A stretch of DNA of 38,404 bases from positions 1 to 38,404 of the forward strand of contig SKSI01000017.1 in NCBI GenBank assembly GCA_007123065.1. The letters run 5' to 3'. The first letter of the stretch is position 1; each line of letters opens with the position of its first letter. This DNA is from Bacteroidales bacterium (GTDB lineage: Bacteria > Bacteroidota > Bacteroidia > Bacteroidales > UBA7960). Shown one piece after another: positions 36,347 through 38,404 of this stretch. The notes beneath the pieces were generated by a model. The model did not search any database. It was not told where the DNA came from and saw only the letters and a program-made list of their open reading frames with translations. The position numbers and the translations under genes are program-made.

Positions 36347-37336
36347 TTAGCCAAGCATCTTTAAATTGCTTTCAATTTTTTCCATGATCTGATAAGCAAG
36401 TTCCAGGGAAGCATATCCATCCATAATGCTAACCAGGGGTTCCGTATTATCCAGAATGGACTCGTGGAAGGTTTCAAGTTCTGTTTTGATGGCGTTGATC
36501 GATTTTATCTCAGGCTTTTCAACATAGATCTGTTTTTGATTTTTTTCAGGACCCATATCAATGATCATGGCGAAAGGATCCGGACTGGCACCAATCTCTT
36601 TCATCCGGATAATCTGTGTTTCTTTTTTAAGGAAATCAACAGCAATATATCCTTCGTGCTGGAAAAATCTGGTTTTGCGCATATTCTTCATGGAAATCCG
36701 GCTGGCAGTGAGGTTGGCAACGCAGCCATTGTTGAACTCTATGCGGGCATTTGCAATGTCAGGTGTTTCTGAAACGACCGAAACACCACTGGCAGATATC
36801 TTCTTAACGCTGGAATTCACAACATTGAGAACAATGTCAATGTCATGTATCATTAAATCCAGAATAACCGGAACATCTGTGCCCCTCGGATTGAATTGCC
36901 CCAGGCGGTGTGCTTCGATGAACATGGGGTTGTCAAGGTATGGTTTTGCTGCCATATAAGCAGGATTGAAGCGTTCCACATGACCCACCTGAACCTTAAC
37001 CTTAGCTTCTTCAGCCAGCTCAATGAGTTTTTTTGCCTCATAAAGCGTTGTTGTAAGGGGCTTTTCAATAAATACATGACGCGAATGTTTCAGGGCTTTT
37101 GAAGCGCAGTCATAATGGGAAATTGTAGGAGTTACAATGTCAACAATTTCAGTAGCTTCTATTAACGCATCATCAGAGTCAAAGCGCTTGATGTCAAAAG
37201 ACTCTGATACAGCTTCTGCCGTTTTGGTGTCGGGGTCGTAAAAACCAACCAGTTCAAATTTGTCTGATGCCAATATGCATTTGATATGGATTTTTCCCAG
37301 ATGTCCTGCACCTAATACGCCAATTCTTTTTTTCAT
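36347..37336 (-). CDS. Gfo/Idh/MocA family NAD(P)-dependent oxidoreductase
   Basis: The 329-residue protein begins with a Rossmann dinucleotide-binding motif (IGVLGAGHLGKIH, residues 4-16) and has the family's EKPLTTTLYEAKKL motif (about 94-107, Lys near the nicotinamide), VGHVERFNPAY, and a C-terminal beta-sheet substrate domain (VILDLMIHDIDIVLNV, with the catalytic His/Asp region). Family members oxidise or epimerise sugars and sugar acids, including nucleotide sugars for surface glycans. The neighbouring initiating sugar transferase, same strand, makes a glycan role plausible but not proven. Substrate unknown. Confidence 0.9.
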   Translation of the reverse strand: MKKRIGVLGAGHLGKIHIKCILASDKFELVGFYDPDTKTAEAVSESFDIKRFDSDDALIEATEIVDIVTPTISHYDCASKALKHSRHVFIEKPLTTTLYEAKKLIELAEEAKVKVQVGHVERFNPAYMAAKPYLDNPMFIEAHRLGQFNPRGTDVPVILDLMIHDIDIVLNVVNSSVKKISASGVSVVSETPDIANARIEFNNGCVANLTASRISMKNMRKTRFFQHEGYIAVDFLKKETQIIRMKEIGASPDPFAMIIDMGPEKNQKQIYVEKPEIKSINAIKTELETFHESILDNTEPLVSIMDGYASLELAYQIMEKIESNLKMLG

Positions 37337-37416
37337 GAGAAGTTTGGTTTGTTGATTATTGATTTTTGATGATCGTCATAATTTCGTATTTCTTGCAGAT
37401 GAGCGCAAATGTCTCA

Positions 37417-37458
37417 CAAAAGTAAAATTTTTTATCCTGATTGAATTGATTATTTTCG
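37417..37458. promoter_or_regulatory. divergent promoter region between the oxidoreductase and pcm genes
   Basis: On the minus strand TACTTTTG (37424 to 37417) is a perfect -7 element for the oxidoreductase, with no clear -33 partner. On the plus strand TTTT (37428-37431), 19 bases and TATTTTCG (37451-37458) match the consensus with one mismatch per element and could serve pcm. Confidence 0.4.
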
Positions 37459-37510
37459 TAAACGCATTTTGGATGACTGAATGTCTGTGAATATTTTTAT
37501 ATGGAATAGC

Positions 37511-38155
37511 ATGCAAGACACATACCGACATAAGGGGTTAAGGCGTAAGCTTGTGGAAGAGGTTCAATCAAAAGGGATTCAGGATGAAAGCGTTCTGGCT
37601 GCCCTTGAAGCGGTGCCACGGCATTTTTTCCTGGACTCCTCTTTCGTTGAGATTGCCTATCAGGACAAGCCTTTTCCGATTGGATCCGGACAAACCATTA
37701 GTCAGCCATATACCGTGGCTTTTCAAACGGAGCTGCTTTCTGTTGAAAAGGGGATGAAGGTTTTGGAGGTCGGAACTGGAAGTGGTTATCAGGCCTGTAT
37801 CCTGGAAGAGATCGGAGCGAGGGTATACAGCATAGAACGGCACCATGGTTTGTTCATAAAAACAAAAAACCTGCTGAATGCGATGAACTACAAAATGCGG
37901 TTGTTTTATGGCGATGGTTACAAAGGCCTGCCCACTTTTGCTCCATTTGATCGCATCTTAATAACTGCTGCTGCCCCTGTTGTTCCCGAGGCCCTGATCG
38001 ACCAGTTAAAAGTAGGCGGAATGCTCGTAGTCCCGTTGGGAGCCGGAGATACACAGGTGATGACACGCGTCACAAAGCAGGCTGATGGGACGCTTGAGGA
38101 ACAAGCATTCGGATATTTTCGTTTTGTGCCGATGCTGCGGAAGAAAGCACCCTAA
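37511..38155 (+). CDS. pcm: protein-L-isoaspartate O-methyltransferase
   Basis: The enzyme methylates isoaspartyl residues with S-adenosylmethionine to repair aged proteins. I prefer ATG 37511 (MQDTYRHKGLRRKLVEEV, 214 residues), because the family aligns from about there; the ORF track start at 37481 adds ten unconserved residues and cannot be excluded. Seen motifs: PIGSGQTISQPYTVA (substrate loop), SAM motif I VLEVGTGSGYQACIL, YSIERHHGL, FYGDGYKGLPTFAPFDRILITAAAP (motif II) and GGMLVVPLG (motif III). It is divergent from the oxidoreductase and convergent with the permease gene. Confidence 0.94.
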   Translation: MQDTYRHKGLRRKLVEEVQSKGIQDESVLAALEAVPRHFFLDSSFVEIAYQDKPFPIGSGQTISQPYTVAFQTELLSVEKGMKVLEVGTGSGYQACILEEIGARVYSIERHHGLFIKTKNLLNAMNYKMRLFYGDGYKGLPTFAPFDRILITAAAPVVPEALIDQLKVGGMLVVPLGAGDTQVMTRVTKQADGTLEEQAFGYFRFVPMLRKKAP

Positions 38156-38170
38156 AATAGCTTTTGTTCG

Positions 38171-38404
38171 CTAATCTTTTGCACTTCTGTCAAGTGCATC
38201 ACGCAATCCATTCCCCAGCAACATAAAAGCAAGCACCATCAGCATAATTGACAGTCCGGGCAGAAATGCGAGGTAACCCTTGTCCAGGATAATGTATCCG
38301 TAATGCTCCCTGATCATTGAACCCCACGATGGCATCGGTGGCTGTACCCCAATGCCAAGAAAGCTCAACCCTGCTTCTATCAGTATCGCGGAAGCAAAGT
38401 TTGC
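38171..38404 (-). CDS. Dpp/Opp-type ABC transporter permease, C-terminal end (5' part beyond window)
   Basis: On the minus strand the frame is open from the window edge (ANFASAILIEAGLSFLGIG...) to a TAG at 38171, giving 77 residues. SFLGIGVQPPMPSWGSMI is the characteristic C-terminal segment of DppC/OppC permeases, following the EAA-type loop that contacts the ATPase. A final membrane helix (GYLAFLPGLSIMLMVLAFMLLGNGLRDAL) ends the protein. It would take part in inner-membrane uptake of peptides or related substrates. The ORF track start at 38368 is internal, not the true start. Confidence 0.88.
   Translation of the reverse strand, partial: ANFASAILIEAGLSFLGIGVQPPMPSWGSMIREHYGYIILDKGYLAFLPGLSIMLMVLAFMLLGNGLRDALDRSAKD

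Overview
The window is chromosomal DNA from a member of the Bacteroidetes (Bacteroidota), most likely a Bacteroidales-like relative. The reasons are: (1) several genes are preceded by the phylum-specific promoter form TTG/TTTG-N19-21-TAnnTTTG rather than a sigma-70 -35/-10; (2) most start codons lack a Shine-Dalgarno sequence and have A-rich leaders instead; (3) the str operon runs rpsL-rpsG-fusA straight into rpsJ with no tuf, and secY is followed by map-infA-rpmJ; (4) there is a type IX secretion C-terminal sorting domain and a DUF4294 gene, both largely restricted to this phylum. Nearly all of the window is housekeeping.

Layout. 1-1286 (-): 5' part of a UvrD/PcrA helicase. 1464-2564 (+): secreted S9-type hydrolase. 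2565-2921: intergenic region with a short tandem repeat array and the promoter(s) of the ribosomal superoperon. 2922-21252 (+): 33 consecutive genes (str, S10, spc and alpha operons fused): rpsL, rpsG, fusA, rpsJ, rplC, rplD, rplW, rplB, rpsS, rplV, rpsC, rplP, rpmC, rpsQ, rplN, rplX, rplE, rpsN, rpsH, rplF, rplR, rpsE, rpmD, rplO, secY, map, infA, rpmJ (absent from the ORF track), rpsM, rpsK, rpsD, rpoA, rplQ, closed by a strong terminator. 21381-22670: eno. 22740-24035: T9SS-exported endonuclease/exonuclease/phosphatase protein. 24135-25835: Na/Pi cotransporter with PhoU-like tail. 25842-27917 (-): nrfHA ammonifying nitrite reductase. 28252-30399 (+): TPR sensor histidine kinase. 30449-30530: tRNA-Leu(UAG). 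30659-34034 (+): tig-clpP-clpX proteostasis operon. 34144-34743: DUF4294 protein. 34751-36175 (-): polyprenyl glycosylphosphotransferase. 36347-37336 (-): Gfo/Idh/MocA oxidoreductase. 37511-38155 (+): protein-L-isoaspartate methyltransferase. 38171-38404 (-): C-terminal end of a Dpp/Opp-type ABC permease.

How it fits together. The superoperon supplies the ribosome, the translocon core SecY, Met-aminopeptidase, IF-1 and RNA polymerase alpha; tig-clpPX supplies co-translational folding and proteolysis. The nrfHA pair indicates quinol-driven nitrite reduction to ammonium. I did not find a defence island, CRISPR array, prophage or transposon. The observations most worth checking are regulatory and small: a 154-bp structured spacer with a promoter-like element and a 19-codon ORF between rplP and rpmC; a palindrome exactly filling the -33/-7 spacer of the histidine kinase promoter, with a 9-codon uORF overlapping its start; a long inverted repeat after clpX whose 5' arm contains the predicted start site of the next gene; a near-ideal Shine-Dalgarno before rplF; and a roughly 127-residue charged tail on L17.
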